From Planosporangium flavigriseum (GTDB lineage Bacteria > Actinomycetota > Actinomycetes > Mycobacteriales > Micromonosporaceae), in assembly GCF_011947225.1 (NCBI RefSeq), contig NZ_JAATVW010000017.1, positions 1 through 64,000 on the forward strand: DNA of 64,000 nt, read 5' to 3'. Below the pieces are notes generated by a model. That model was not told where the DNA came from. It worked only from the letters and a program-made list of their open reading frames with translations, and did not search any database. Of the stretch, positions 17,578 through 27,000 are shown piece after piece (position 1 is the stretch's first letter; every line of letters begins with the position of its first letter). A program made the position numbers and the translations under genes.

Positions 17578-18102
17578 CTAGGCGACTTCCGGCAGTCCGA
17601 GCCACCCCGTCCAGCGCGGATCAGCCGCCCGATGGCCGAGTACCCGCCATGCCGTACCCTTCGGCGCGCTCGGTGCCGCGTGCAGCCGCCAGCCCAGCTC
17701 CGCCAGGGTGCGGTCGCCCTTGGTGTGATTGCACTTGGCACACGCCGCGACCACGTTGTCCCAGACATGGGCGCCGCCGCGGCTACGCGGCAGCACATGG
17801 TCGATCGTCTCGGCCGGGCCGCGGCAGTAGGCGCACCGGCTGCCGTCGCGGGCGAAGATCGCCCGGCGGGAGAGGACGACGTGGGTGCGGTAGGGCACCC
17901 GGACGTACCGGATGAGCCGCACGACGGACGGGACGGGCAACTGGGAACGGATGCTGTGCAGCACCCCATCGCCGTCGGTGACGCACACCGCCTTGGCGGA
18001 TAAGACCAGGATCGCGGCTCGTCTGACGGACACGACGCACAGCGGCTCGTACGTGGCATTGAGTACCAGGGTGGTGCCGACTGTGGGTCGTATGTCAGGC
18101 AT
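17578..18102 (-). CDS. HNH endonuclease (Rv2469c-type)
   Basis: This 174-residue HNH nuclease-fold protein has an N-terminal domain (LVLNATYEPLCVVSVRRAAILVLSAKAVCV) typical of this actinobacterial group. The HNH core follows with CAYC (zinc), TIDHVLPRSRGG (catalytic His), HVWDNVVAACAKCN (second zinc pair) and HTKGDRT. It is probably a housekeeping or repair nuclease rather than a mobile-element enzyme, since it is in the conserved pepN-glbO block. The ATG start gives MPDIRPTVGTTLVLN. 94 nt separate it from the small membrane gene downstream. Confidence 0.9.
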   Translation of the reverse strand: MPDIRPTVGTTLVLNATYEPLCVVSVRRAAILVLSAKAVCVTDGDGVLHSIRSQLPVPSVVRLIRYVRVPYRTHVVLSRRAIFARDGSRCAYCRGPAETIDHVLPRSRGGAHVWDNVVAACAKCNHTKGDRTLAELGWRLHAAPSAPKGTAWRVLGHRAADPRWTGWLGLPEVA

Positions 18103-18375
18103 CGCTGCCGCCCTCCCAGGGTGATGCGGTCTCCCGTCGCCTCGACTGTCTTGGGGCCAATCGTCCCCGATAGATCGCCGAATTGCACGCGTTAATCAGG
18201 GTGGGACCTGGGGTGAAGCTGGCGCCGTTCACGAGCGCCGGCTCCGCTCTCGACGGCACGGCGAGTGAGAGTTGCCCGGTACCGGGTGAATTACCACCAT
18301 CCTGCAGATCCGTCGCGTCTCTCCCGCCGGGGGCAATGCGGCGGAGGCGAGGGCGATGAGGTACGAAACTATTCC

Positions 18376-19500
18376 GTGACCCCCCTTCACCAGATCGCCG
18401 CCGCGGTCCGGACCGACCTCATCGCGACCACACCGACGCCCCGTCCGTCGCCGAGCTGTGAGCACGCCCAGGAGCTGTGCCGGTGGGTGTACCGGCAGAC
18501 CGGCCAGGTCTGGGCCGCCGAGGGCAGCTACCTGTTCCTGGTGAAGCCGCTGCGGGTCCTGCTGATCGTCACGCTGGCGATCCTCGCCCGGTCGTTGATC
18601 CACCGCATGATCAGCCGGCTGGTACGCAGCACGACCGGCGTCTCCTCCCCCACCCTGCTGCGTCCGTTACGCGAGAAGGTGCCGGGCACGCTGCTCCGCG
18701 ACGCCGCCGGCACCCTGCCCGAACGCCGCCGGCAGCGGGCGGAGGCGCTCGGCTCGGTACTGCGCAGCATCACATCCGCCGCGATCTTCGTGATCGCGCT
18801 GATGCTGGTACTCGGCGAGCTGAGCATCAACCTGGCCCCACTGCTGGCCAGCGCCGGCATCGTCGGCCTCGCCATCGGTTTCGGCGCACAGAACCTGGTG
18901 AAGGACTTCGTGGCCGGCATGTTCATGCTGCTCGAGGATCAGTACGGGGTGGGCGACGTGGTCGACGTCGGCCAGGCGAGCGGCACCGTCGAGGCGGTGG
19001 GTCTGCGGATCACCACGATCCGCGACGCGCAGGGCGTGGTCTGGTACATCCGCAACGGCGAGATCCTCCGCGTCGGCAACAAGAGCCAGGGCTGGGCGCA
19101 GGTGGTGGTGGATATCCCAGTCGGGTTCGCGGGCGTGCAGGAGGCAACCGAGATCCTGCGTACCGCCGCGAGCGAGATGGCGGACGACCCGGCGTGGAGT
19201 GACGACCTGATCGAGGCGCCGGAGGTGCTCGGCGTCGAGCAGATCACCGCGGACGGCGCGGTGCTGCGTACCACCGTCAAGACCACGTCCGAGTCACAGT
19301 GGCGGGTCGGGCGCGAACTGCGCCGTTGCCTCACCGACGCGCTGGACCGGGCCGGCATCGCCGAGCGGCTCGGCGCCGGGCGGGTGCTGCTGCGGCCCTC
19401 GACTCCGAGCGGCGCGGAGCCGTTGACGCCGAACAGCGCGACCAAAACGCTGGGCACCGTCGGCAAGGTGACCGAGAGCGGACTCGACCACGCGCCCTGA
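18376..19500 (+). CDS. MscS-family mechanosensitive channel
   Basis: This is a 374-residue small-conductance mechanosensitive channel, releasing solutes on osmotic downshock. Hydrophobic helices occur at about 45-70 and 128-145. The pore helix region APLLASAGIVGLAIGFGAQNLVKDFVAGMFMLLEDQYGVGDVV (about 150-195) is the MscS signature, and the beta domain and C-terminal cage domain follow. GTG 18376 is my choice. The open frame goes back to 18265 but the added residues look non-protein-like, and neither start has a good ribosome binding site. The gene ends just before a terminator (19540-19573). Confidence 0.9.
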   Translation: MTPLHQIAAAVRTDLIATTPTPRPSPSCEHAQELCRWVYRQTGQVWAAEGSYLFLVKPLRVLLIVTLAILARSLIHRMISRLVRSTTGVSSPTLLRPLREKVPGTLLRDAAGTLPERRRQRAEALGSVLRSITSAAIFVIALMLVLGELSINLAPLLASAGIVGLAIGFGAQNLVKDFVAGMFMLLEDQYGVGDVVDVGQASGTVEAVGLRITTIRDAQGVVWYIRNGEILRVGNKSQGWAQVVVDIPVGFAGVQEATEILRTAASEMADDPAWSDDLIEAPEVLGVEQITADGAVLRTTVKTTSESQWRVGRELRRCLTDALDRAGIAERLGAGRVLLRPSTPSGAEPLTPNSATKTLGTVGKVTESGLDHAP

Positions 19501-19539
19501 CGCGCTGTCGCCACCCGCCGGCAGGATCACCGCCGGCCC

Positions 19540-19573
19540 TCGCCCGGCAGGATCTCGATACCCTGCCGGGCGA
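19540..19573 (+). terminator. terminator of the MscS gene
   Basis: A perfect 12-bp stem (19540-19551 with 19562-19573) is followed by AACCTTTT. Confidence 0.75.
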
Positions 19574-19781
19574 AACCTTTTGGTCGTTTTTGCGAAATGT
19601 TGGCATGAACCTTTGGATGAGGGCTCGCGCGTCAGGCGGCCGGTGGATTATCGTCCGATCGTTCAGGTCCGCCGACTACATAAACCCTTTCGCCGGAGTT
19701 CGCTCCGCACGAAAGCCATCGAGGGACCTCTACCACCGCACCGACCGGACATTGTCAGATCCGATCTTGGAGGACCCACCG

Positions 19782-21095
19782 GTGCCCGTCCCGGACCACC
19801 GTCGCCCTACGGCCTTCCGCGAGGTTCTGGCGAACGGCGAGTTCCGGGCGATCTTCGCCGCCTCGGCGCTGTCGAGCCTCGGCGACTCGATGGCACGGGC
19901 GGCCGTCACCGCTCTCGTCTACCAGCACACCAAGTCCGTGCTGCTGACCGGGGCCACCTTCGCCATCAGTTTCCTGCCCTGGCTGGGCCTGGGCCCGTTG
20001 CTCGCGGCACTGGCCGAGCGGTACCCGTACCGGCGCACCATGGTCGTCTGCGACCTCGCGCGCATGGTCACGATCGCTCTGGTCGCGGTGCCGGACGTGC
20101 CGCTGGGCGCCCTGCTCGCCCTGTTGTTCATGACCGCGCTGTTCGATCCGCCGTTCCGCGCCGCACGGTCCGCCCTGACGCCGCGGATCCTGGAGGGCGA
20201 ACGGTACGTCCTGGGTCTGTCGCTGTTCGAGACGACCAGCCAACTGACGCTGATTCTGGGCTACTTCACCGGCGGCGCCATGGCGGCCTACAGCCCTCGG
20301 ATGGCGCTGCTGCTGGACGCCGCGACGTTCGGCATCTCGGCGTGCCTCGTCGGGCTCGGGATCCGGTACCGCGAGCCGGCGCTACGGCCGGACCGGCGGA
20401 GCAACCTGCTACGCGAGACGGCCGAAGGCTTCCGCGTGGTGTTCGGCGCCCACGTGCTGCGGTCGATCGCGATCGTCGTCTTCGCCTCGCTGCTGTTCGC
20501 GATCGTCCCGGAGGGCCTCGCGGCGGCGTGGGCCGGCCATCTGTCGCCGGACAGGCAGGCCCAGGGCTGGATGCAGGGCCTGATCATGTGCAGCATGCCG
20601 GTCGGCTTCATCCTGGGCAGCCTGCTGGTCAACCGGTTGGTCGGACTCTCCACCCGGCAGCGGCTCATCCGCCCGTTCGGGGTTCTCGCGCCGCTGGCCC
20701 TCGTGGGCGCGCTCGTCGACCCCAGCGTCTACGGCGTGGCGCTCATCTCGGCGGTCAGCGGCTTCGCGACCGCGGCCCTCCTGCCCGCGGCCAACGGCCT
20801 GTTCGTGCAGGCCCTGCCCAACCAGGTCCGGGCCCGGGCGTTCGGGGTGATGCAGAGCGGCGTACAGCTCTGCCAGGCCGGCGCAGTCCTCGGCATCGGC
20901 GCCCTGGCCAACCGCTTCCACCTGCCTCTGGTCGTGGGCCTGTGGGGCGCCGCCGGCACCGTCCTGATGCTGCTGATCAGCCTGGCCTGGCCCCGGCCGG
21001 AGGCCCTCGCCGACGCGATCGACCGGGCGCGGCGGGACAACGAGGAAGGCGAATCGACAGCCACTCCGAGCGAGCCTGGCAGAATCAAAGGGTGA
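19782..21095 (+). CDS. MFS transporter (MFS_3/EntS-like)
   Basis: This 437-residue, 12-helix major facilitator protein is of the MFS_3 type (drug or siderophore exporter-like). The motif-A-like loop LAERYPYRRTMVVCD (about 75-90) follows helix 2, and RARAFGVMQSGVQL is typical of the C-half in this group. The start is GTG 19782, preceded by GGAGG 8 nt upstream. Longer open frames upstream (from 19299) run over the mscS 3' end and terminator and are not real. The stop overlaps the glbO start by 4 nt (GTGA), so the two proteins are translationally linked. The substrate is unknown. Confidence 0.88.
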   Translation: MPVPDHRRPTAFREVLANGEFRAIFAASALSSLGDSMARAAVTALVYQHTKSVLLTGATFAISFLPWLGLGPLLAALAERYPYRRTMVVCDLARMVTIALVAVPDVPLGALLALLFMTALFDPPFRAARSALTPRILEGERYVLGLSLFETTSQLTLILGYFTGGAMAAYSPRMALLLDAATFGISACLVGLGIRYREPALRPDRRSNLLRETAEGFRVVFGAHVLRSIAIVVFASLLFAIVPEGLAAAWAGHLSPDRQAQGWMQGLIMCSMPVGFILGSLLVNRLVGLSTRQRLIRPFGVLAPLALVGALVDPSVYGVALISAVSGFATAALLPAANGLFVQALPNQVRARAFGVMQSGVQLCQAGAVLGIGALANRFHLPLVVGLWGAAGTVLMLLISLAWPRPEALADAIDRARRDNEEGESTATPSEPGRIKG

Positions 21096-21493
21096 CGACG
21101 ACACCCCAGACCCCCTCGTTCTACGACCAGGTCGGCGGGGAGCCGACGTTCCGCAAGCTCGTCGACGAGTTCTACGCGGGAGTCGCCACCGATCCCCTGC
21201 TGCGGCCGCTCTACCCGGAAGAGGACCTCGGCCCCGCCGCCGACCGGTTCGCGCTGTTCCTGATGCAGTACTGGGGTGGCCCCAACACGTACTCGGCCAC
21301 GCGCGGCCACCCGCGCCTGCGCATGCGCCACGCCCCGTTCCGGGTCGGGCCGGCCGAGCGGGATGCCTGGCTGGGTCACATGCGCCGCGCGGTGGACTCC
21401 CTGGGCCTGCCGCCGGAGCAGGAGGCCGAGCTCTGGAACTACCTGGCCCGCGCCGCGTACTTCATGGTCAACACGCTCGACGACGAAGCCTGA
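21092..21493 (+). CDS. glbO: group II truncated hemoglobin (GlbO/trHbO)
   Basis: This 133-residue 2-over-2 globin matches M. tuberculosis GlbO (Rv2470). SFYDQVGGEPTFRKLVDEFYAGV is followed by LYPEEDLGPAADRFALFLMQYWGGPNTYS (Trp G8 in QYWGG) and the proximal-His region LRMRHAPFRVG. It binds O2/NO and may act in redox or NO chemistry at the membrane. The GTG overlaps the MFS stop (GTGA). CAGAAT at 21080-21085 lies 6 nt before it, so an additional leaderless transcript is possible. It is followed by a 20-bp terminator. Confidence 0.95.
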   Translation: MTTTPQTPSFYDQVGGEPTFRKLVDEFYAGVATDPLLRPLYPEEDLGPAADRFALFLMQYWGGPNTYSATRGHPRLRMRHAPFRVGPAERDAWLGHMRRAVDSLGLPPEQEAELWNYLARAAYFMVNTLDDEA

Positions 21494-21506
21494 CGTAACC
21501 CCGACA

Positions 21507-21550
21507 ACAGTTCAGGCCCGGCCCCTCGAAAGGGGCCGGGCCTGAACTGT
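21507..21550. terminator. bidirectional terminator between glbO and tRNA-His
   Basis: A perfect 20-bp stem (21507-21526 with 21531-21550) is closed by the stable tetraloop CGAA. It serves glbO on the plus strand and, 13 nt after the mature tRNA end, tRNA-His on the minus strand. Confidence 0.9.
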
Positions 21551-21562
21551 CTAACCACGTGG

Positions 21563-21636
21563 GGTGACTGATGGGATTTGAACCCACGACACCCGGGACC
21601 ACAACCCGGTGCTCTGCCAACTGAGCTACAGCCACC
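21563..21636 (-). tRNA. tRNA-His (GTG anticodon)
   Basis: The minus-strand cloverleaf has acceptor GTGGCTG/CAGTCAC with the extra G-1 at 21636 facing C73 at 21563, as required in tRNA-His. The anticodon stem CCGGG/CCCGG has loop TTGTGGT (anticodon GTG), and the T arm is GTGGG-TTCGAAT-CCCAT. CCA is not encoded. Confidence 0.97.
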
Positions 21637-21644
21637 ATGCTGAC

Positions 21645-21660
21645 GCGGAGCTAGCTCCGC
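21645..21660 (-). terminator. short perfect palindrome between orn and tRNA-His
   Basis: GCGGAG-CTAG-CTCCGC is a perfect 16-bp palindrome 64 nt after the orn stop and 9 nt before the tRNA-His 5' end on the minus strand. It could be a weak orn terminator or a processing signal for the tRNA. Confidence 0.4.
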
Positions 21661-21723
21661 GGCGCCGACTCATGATAGCCATACTCCCCCGGGCCGCGTC
21701 GAGTGGGATACCGCAGTGGCGTG

Positions 21724-22335
21724 TCAGGCGTCGTCCTCGGCGCTGAGCAGCGAGGCGGCGACCGCCTTGGCGGTGTCGACGTCCGGCCCGGGCAGCGGTA
21801 CGAACACGGTGCGCCGGTAGTACTCCAACTCGCGCACGCTCTCCCGGATGTCGGCCAGGGCGCGGTGCGCCAGGCCCTTCGCCGGCTGCCCGAAGTACAC
21901 CCGCGGGTACCACCGCCGGGTCAATTCCTTGATCGACGAGACGTCGATCATCCGGTAGTGCAGGTGCGCGTCCAGGCGCGGCATGTCGCGCGCGAGGAAA
22001 CCCCGGTCCGTGGCGATCGAGTTGCCGCAGAGCGGCGCCGTCCGCGGCTCCGGGACGTGGCGGCGCACGTACTCCAGGACCATGTCCTCGGCCTCCGCGA
22101 CAGTCACCGTCGACTTCCGGACCGCATCCGTGAGGCCGGACCGCTCGTGCATCTGCCGCACCACCTCGGCCATGCCGTCCAACTTGGCGTCGTCGGCGTG
22201 GATCACCACGTCGAGGCCGTCGTCGAGCAGCTTCAGGTCGGGATCCGTCACCACCACCGCGACCTCGATGAGGGCGTCGTGGGCCAGATCCAGCCCGGTC
22301 ATCTCACAGTCGATCCAGACCAAAAGATCACTCAC
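21724..22335 (-). CDS. orn: oligoribonuclease
   Basis: This 203-residue DEDDh 3'-5' exoribonuclease degrades 2-5 nt RNAs and linear pGpG. Exo I is [10 protein letters not shown] (D and E ligands). Later conserved blocks are [31 protein letters not shown] and the terminal [11 protein letters not shown] with the catalytic His and Asp. The GTG start gives [13 protein letters not shown]. There is no Shine-Dalgarno; instead TAGGCT lies on the minus strand exactly 6 nt before the GTG, a leaderless signature. Confidence 0.97.
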   Translation of the reverse strand: MSDLLVWIDCEMTGLDLAHDALIEVAVVVTDPDLKLLDDGLDVVIHADDAKLDGMAEVVRQMHERSGLTDAVRKSTVTVAEAEDMVLEYVRRHVPEPRTAPLCGNSIATDRGFLARDMPRLDAHLHYRMIDVSSIKELTRRWYPRVYFGQPAKGLAHRALADIRESVRELEYYRRTVFVPLPGPDVDTAKAVAASLLSAEDDA

Positions 22336-22493
22336 GTAGACAGCCTAGTCCGCGTTCGGGCGTTCACGTGGCGGCCGGTGCCAGGTCACGATGGCGAGTC
22401 GCCGCCGATCGCCGTGGTGGCCAAGCCGGGCGATCAGGAAACGCGGGCCGATAGAGTGGCCGGGATCCGGTTGGCACCGACCTGGGAGCGAGC

Positions 22494-23747
22494 ATGACCA
22501 CGACACGCGCCGGCGGCGCGCGAGTCGGTCCTCGCCACCTCGTCGCCCTGGTGGCAGCGTGGGCCACCGCCGTCGCCGCCCATGTCTGGTACGGCGACCG
22601 GCACGGGTTCTTCGACTTCACCATCTACTACCGCGCGGTGCGCTGGTGGGCGGACGGCCACCACGTCTACTCCTACAGCCAGCCAGATCCGGTGCAGGGC
22701 TCGCTCGGCTTCACCTACCCGCCCTGCGCGGCGCTGCTGTTACGCCCCCTCGCCGCGCTCCCCCTCGGCGCCGCGCAGGTGGTGTTCAGCGCGGTGTCGG
22801 TCACGGTGCTGCTCGCGGCCGTCTGGTTCCTGGTCGCCCCGGTGGCGGCCCGGCACGGGTACCCGCCCTGGTTCGGGGTCGCGCTCACGGTTCCCCTGGT
22901 GAGCTGGTTGGAGCCGGTACGGGAGAGCTTCACGTTCGGGCAGATCAACTTCATCCTGCTCGGGCTCGTCGTGATCGACCTGATGGTGGCCGTGCCGCGC
23001 CGGTCCCGGCTGGCCGGGGTGGGCATCGGCCTCGCCGCCGCGATCAAGCTCACGCCGGCCATCTTCGTGCTCTACCTGCTACTGACCCGTCGGCGGCGGG
23101 CCGCCGGCACGGCGGTCATCTCCGCAATCGCGGCGAACGCCCTCGGTGCGGCGCTGATGTGGCACGACACCTGGCGGTTCTGGACCGAACTGCTGTGGCG
23201 GACCGAGCGGATCGGCCACCTGGACCGACTGGAGAACCAGTCCCTGATGGGCACGCTGACCCGGCTGGGCGACGGCGCCGCCAACAAGCCGGCGTGGGTG
23301 CTCATGGTCGTACTCGTCGCCGGGTACGGGCTGTGGCGGGCCCGCCGGGCGGCGCTGGCCGGCGACGAACCGAGCGGCCTCATCCTGACCGCGCTCGTCG
23401 GCTGCCTGATCAGCCCCGTGACGTGGACCCACCACCTGCTGTGGTTCGCGCCGGCGCTGGTCGTACTCGTCGACGCGGCGCTGGACCGGAACGGAACCGG
23501 CCGGCGGCGCTGTACGGCGGTCACGACGGCGGCTGTGCTCTATGTCACGGCCGCGTTCAGCGTGGTCAGCTGGTACGACTGGGGCGTCGTGAAGCCGTCG
23601 GCGGACGCCGGCCTGGCGGGCTTCCTCATCGACAACTGGTACGTGCTGCTCATGCTCGCGCTGCTGGTCACGCTGCCTTTCCGGTCAGTGCGGGGGGCCG
23701 AAAAGACGATCGACGAGCCCACCGAAGGGCGGCCCGCCCTGACCTAA
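22494..23747 (+). CDS. GT87 (DUF2029) polyprenol-phosphate-dependent mannosyltransferase
   Basis: The product is 417 residues with about 10 hydrophobic helices. The first extracytoplasmic loop carries FFDFTIYYRAVRWW with the Asp conserved in the GT-C superfamily, and a conserved GQIN motif (FTFGQINFILLGLVVIDLM) is typical of GT87. Relatives include alpha-1,2-mannosyltransferases (PimE, Rv2181) that use polyprenyl-phosphomannose to extend PIMs or lipoglycans. A role in the cell envelope at the outer face of the membrane is likely; the acceptor is unknown. GGAG lies about 5 nt before the ATG. It is divergent from orn. Confidence 0.85.
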   Translation: MTTTRAGGARVGPRHLVALVAAWATAVAAHVWYGDRHGFFDFTIYYRAVRWWADGHHVYSYSQPDPVQGSLGFTYPPCAALLLRPLAALPLGAAQVVFSAVSVTVLLAAVWFLVAPVAARHGYPPWFGVALTVPLVSWLEPVRESFTFGQINFILLGLVVIDLMVAVPRRSRLAGVGIGLAAAIKLTPAIFVLYLLLTRRRRAAGTAVISAIAANALGAALMWHDTWRFWTELLWRTERIGHLDRLENQSLMGTLTRLGDGAANKPAWVLMVVLVAGYGLWRARRAALAGDEPSGLILTALVGCLISPVTWTHHLLWFAPALVVLVDAALDRNGTGRRRCTAVTTAAVLYVTAAFSVVSWYDWGVVKPSADAGLAGFLIDNWYVLLMLALLVTLPFRSVRGAEKTIDEPTEGRPALT

Positions 23748-24051
23748 AGCCCATAGCCGGCTAGCCGACATAGCACAGTTTGACGCAAATAGACAGACCT
23801 GGCGGGATCGCTTTGCTCGCATTACCGTATGGCTTGTCCGAAATGATCCCCACGGACACGAAGTACGGCACGGATGTACACCGTCGCCGTCGCGGACGGT
23901 CTGGTGCTTCCCCCCGCACCTGATCGCCGACAACTATAAAAGTCACCATCCCCCCCAACAGGTGACGAAGTGGCCTCCGTCGCGGCGGGGGCCACGGTTG
24001 TTTCCGGCCACGGTTGTTTCCCGGCCCCGCCCCTTCAGGCCGTGTCCCGGC
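23748..24051. other. low-GC intergenic stretch before lysX 3' end
   Basis: These 304 nt are less GC-rich than their surroundings. They hold an AT-rich TATAAAAG segment (about 23933), inverted GTCACC/GGTGAC arms around a C-run, a GTGGCC/GGCCAC stem (23970-23995) that may terminate lysX, and a 16-bp tandem repeat (23990-24021). Short open frames (21 codons from 23875 plus; 65 codons minus) have no supporting signals. I see no convincing gene. Confidence 0.5.
23990..24021. repeat. perfect 16-bp tandem duplication
   Basis: Two identical adjacent 16-bp units (GGCCACGGTTGTTTCC) lie 30 nt from the lysX stop and share bases with the putative terminator stem. Confidence 0.9.
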
Positions 24052-27000
24052 TCAGGAGGCCGGCTTGACCAGCGGGAACGGCAGCGTCTCGCGGATGGCC
24101 CGGCCGGTCAGCAGCATGACGAGCCGGTCGATGCCCACGCCCAGCCCGCCGGTCGGCGGCATCGCGTACTCGAGGGTGTGCAGGAAGTCCTCGTCGAGCT
24201 CCATCGCCTCCGGATCGCCACCGGCGGCGAGCAGGGACTGGGCCGTCAACCGGTGTCGCTGCTCCACCGGGTCGATCAGCTCGGTGTACGCGGTGCCCAG
24301 CTCCATCCCGAAGGCCACCAGGTCCCACCGCTCGGCCAGCCGCGGATCCTCGCGGTGCGCCCGGGTCAGCGGCGACACCTCGGTGGGGAAGTCCGTGTAG
24401 AACGTCGGCGCCTCGGTCTGCGCCTCCACCAGGCGCTCGTACATCTCCAGCACGACCTGCCCGGCCCCCCACGACGCCTGCACCGGCACCTTCGCCCCCG
24501 CCGCCAGCTCCCGCAGGCGCTCCAGCGACGTGTCCGGGTCGATCTTCTCCCCCAGCGCCAGGGAGATCGCCTCGTACACCGGCACGACCGGCCACGGACC
24601 GCTCAGGTCCACCTCGACGTCGTTGCGGCGGGCCACGGGCCTCCCGTACGCGGCGGTCGCGGCACCGATAATCAGGTCGCGGGTCAGCTCGCGCATCGAG
24701 ACGTAGTCGCCGTAGGCCTCGTACGCCTCCAGCATCGTGAACTCGGGGTTGTGAGTGGCGTCGACACCCTCGTTACGGAAGTCGCGACCCAGCTCGAAGA
24801 CCTTCTCCACGCCGCCGACGGCGAGCCGCTTGAGGTACAGCTCCGGGGCGATACGCAGGTAGAGGCGCATGTCGTAGGCGTTGCTCTGGGTGACGAACGG
24901 ACGGGCGTTGGCCCCGCCGTGGATGCGCTGCAGGATCGGCGTCTCGACCTCCAGGTACCCGCGCTCGACCAGCGTCGTGCGTACCGCGTGCAGCGCGGCG
25001 GAGCGCACCCGCAGCATCTCCCGCGCGCTCGGGTTCACGATCAGGTCGAGGTGCCGCTGACGTACCAGCGCCTCCGGGTCGGCCAGGCCGCGGTGCTTGT
25101 CCGGCAACGGACGCAGGCACTTGGCCGTCAACGCCCACTCCTCGGCCCGCACCGTGACCTCGCCACGCCGCGTCGTGATCACCTCGCCGCTGATCCCGAC
25201 GTGGTCGCCGAGGTCCACCGCGTACTTCCAGTCACCGATCGTGTCGCCCTCGATCATGACCTGCACGTCGCCCGACCAGTCCCGCAGCGTGGCGAAGACC
25301 AGCCCGCCGTGGTCGCGCTCCAGGAGCACCCGACCGGCGACCGCGACCCGGTCCCCGGTCCGGGTATCGGGCGCGAGGTGCGCATATGCCGACCTGATCT
25401 CGCCACACCCACGGGTACGCGCGAAGCCCGGCGGGTACGGGTCGACCCCGCCCGCCCGCAGCGTGTCCAGCTTCGCCAGCCGTACCCGCGTCTGCTCCGG
25501 CACCGCCGTGGCGCGGTCGGTCGCCGGCTTCTCCTCGACGACGACCTGCTCCGGCTCGACCGCTGTGCCTTCGACCCCGGTGCCCTCCGGCAGCGCCTCG
25601 GCCGGCCGCGTGGCGCCGCGCCGCAGCAGGGTGCGCAGGCTCGGCACGACGACGAACCCCTCGGCGATGCCGGAGGCGATGCCGACCTTGGCCATGTCCC
25701 GGATGTCTTCGAAGCAGACGTAGCGCGGCACCCACTCCGGCCGGTACTTCACGTTCGAGCGGTACAGCGATTCCAGCTGGAACCAGCGCGAGAAGAACAG
25801 CAGAAGCCCGCGCCAGGCCCGGATGATCGGGCCGGCGCCGATGCGGGCACCCTCCTCGAAGACCGCCCGGAACATGGCGAAGTTCAGCGAGATCCGCTCG
25901 ACGCCCATCCCCGGAGAGGCCGCGATCACCTCGGTGACCATGTACTCGATGAGCCCGTTGTCGCTGGCACGGTCCCGGCGCATCAGGTCCAGCGACAGGC
26001 CGTGGACGCCCCACGGCACGAACGACAGCAGCGCTGCCTCTTCGCCGTTCGCGTCGAGCGCCTCGACCAGCACGCACCGGCCGTCACTCACATCGCCCAG
26101 CCGGCCGAGCGCCATCGAGAAGCCGCGCTCGGTCTCGGTGTCGCGCCAGCGGGCGGCGAGGTCGATGATGTGTGCCATCTCGTCGCGGGAGATGTCGGCG
26201 TGGCGGCGAATGCGGACGGTGTACCCGGCGCGCTGCACTCGGTTGGCCGCCTGCCGCACCGGGCGCATCTCCCGGCCCTCTAGGCTGAAGTCGCGTACGT
26301 GGATGATCGCCTCGTCACCCAGTTCGATCACGCGCAGCCCGGCGCGCGCGTACGCGGTGGCGCCCTCCTCGCCGGCCCCCATCACCGCCGGCGTCCAGGC
26401 GTACGCCCGGCACATCTCCAGCCAGGACGCGATGGCCGGCCCCCACGCCTCCGGGTCGCCGAGCGGGTCGCCGCTGGCCAGGCACACCCCACCCACGACC
26501 CGGTAGGTGATGGCCGCCTTGCCGGTGGGCGAGAAAATGACTGACTTGTCCCGGCGGGTCGCGAAGTACCCCAGCGAGTCCCGCTCACCGGACTCGGCCA
26601 GCAGCGCGCGTACCTTGCGCTCCTCGGCGGGCGCGAGGGCCGCGGCGGCGAGCTGGGAGCGGAACAGCACGTACAGCGAGGCGAAGAGGCTGATCGCACC
26701 GAACAGGCCGAGGACCAGGTTGACCCAGCCGGGGGCGCCGCCCGCTCGGGTGACGTCGAAGACGAACGCGCCACCGGTGACCTTCTCGGCGGCGTAGAGG
26801 AACTCGTCGGCGCCGTTGCGCAGCGAACCCGGGAACGCCTCGACCAGCGCCCACCCGGCCAACGAGAAGGCCAGCAGCAGGCCCAGCAGCGTGGCCACGG
26901 CCTTGCGCAGGCTGGCCCGCTGTACCCGCGCGTAGAACTGCCGGTGCGAGACGGTCAGGAGGGCGAGCATGGCGGCGGTCAGCAGCAGGTTGCCGGCGGC

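Noticed and set aside
17484-18188. N-terminal extension of the 17169 frame back to 18188
   Set aside because: This part lies inside the HNH gene in another frame and looks non-protein-like; the real gene starts at the helix after 17483.
23875-23940. 21-codon plus-strand ORF (starting MYTVAVADG) in the low-GC pocket
   Set aside because: No ribosome binding site, no family pattern, and an overlapping alternative frame of similar quality.
23962-26283. 773-codon plus-strand open frame
   Set aside because: Antisense to lysX, rich in His/Arg/Gln without structure; a typical GC-bias shadow.
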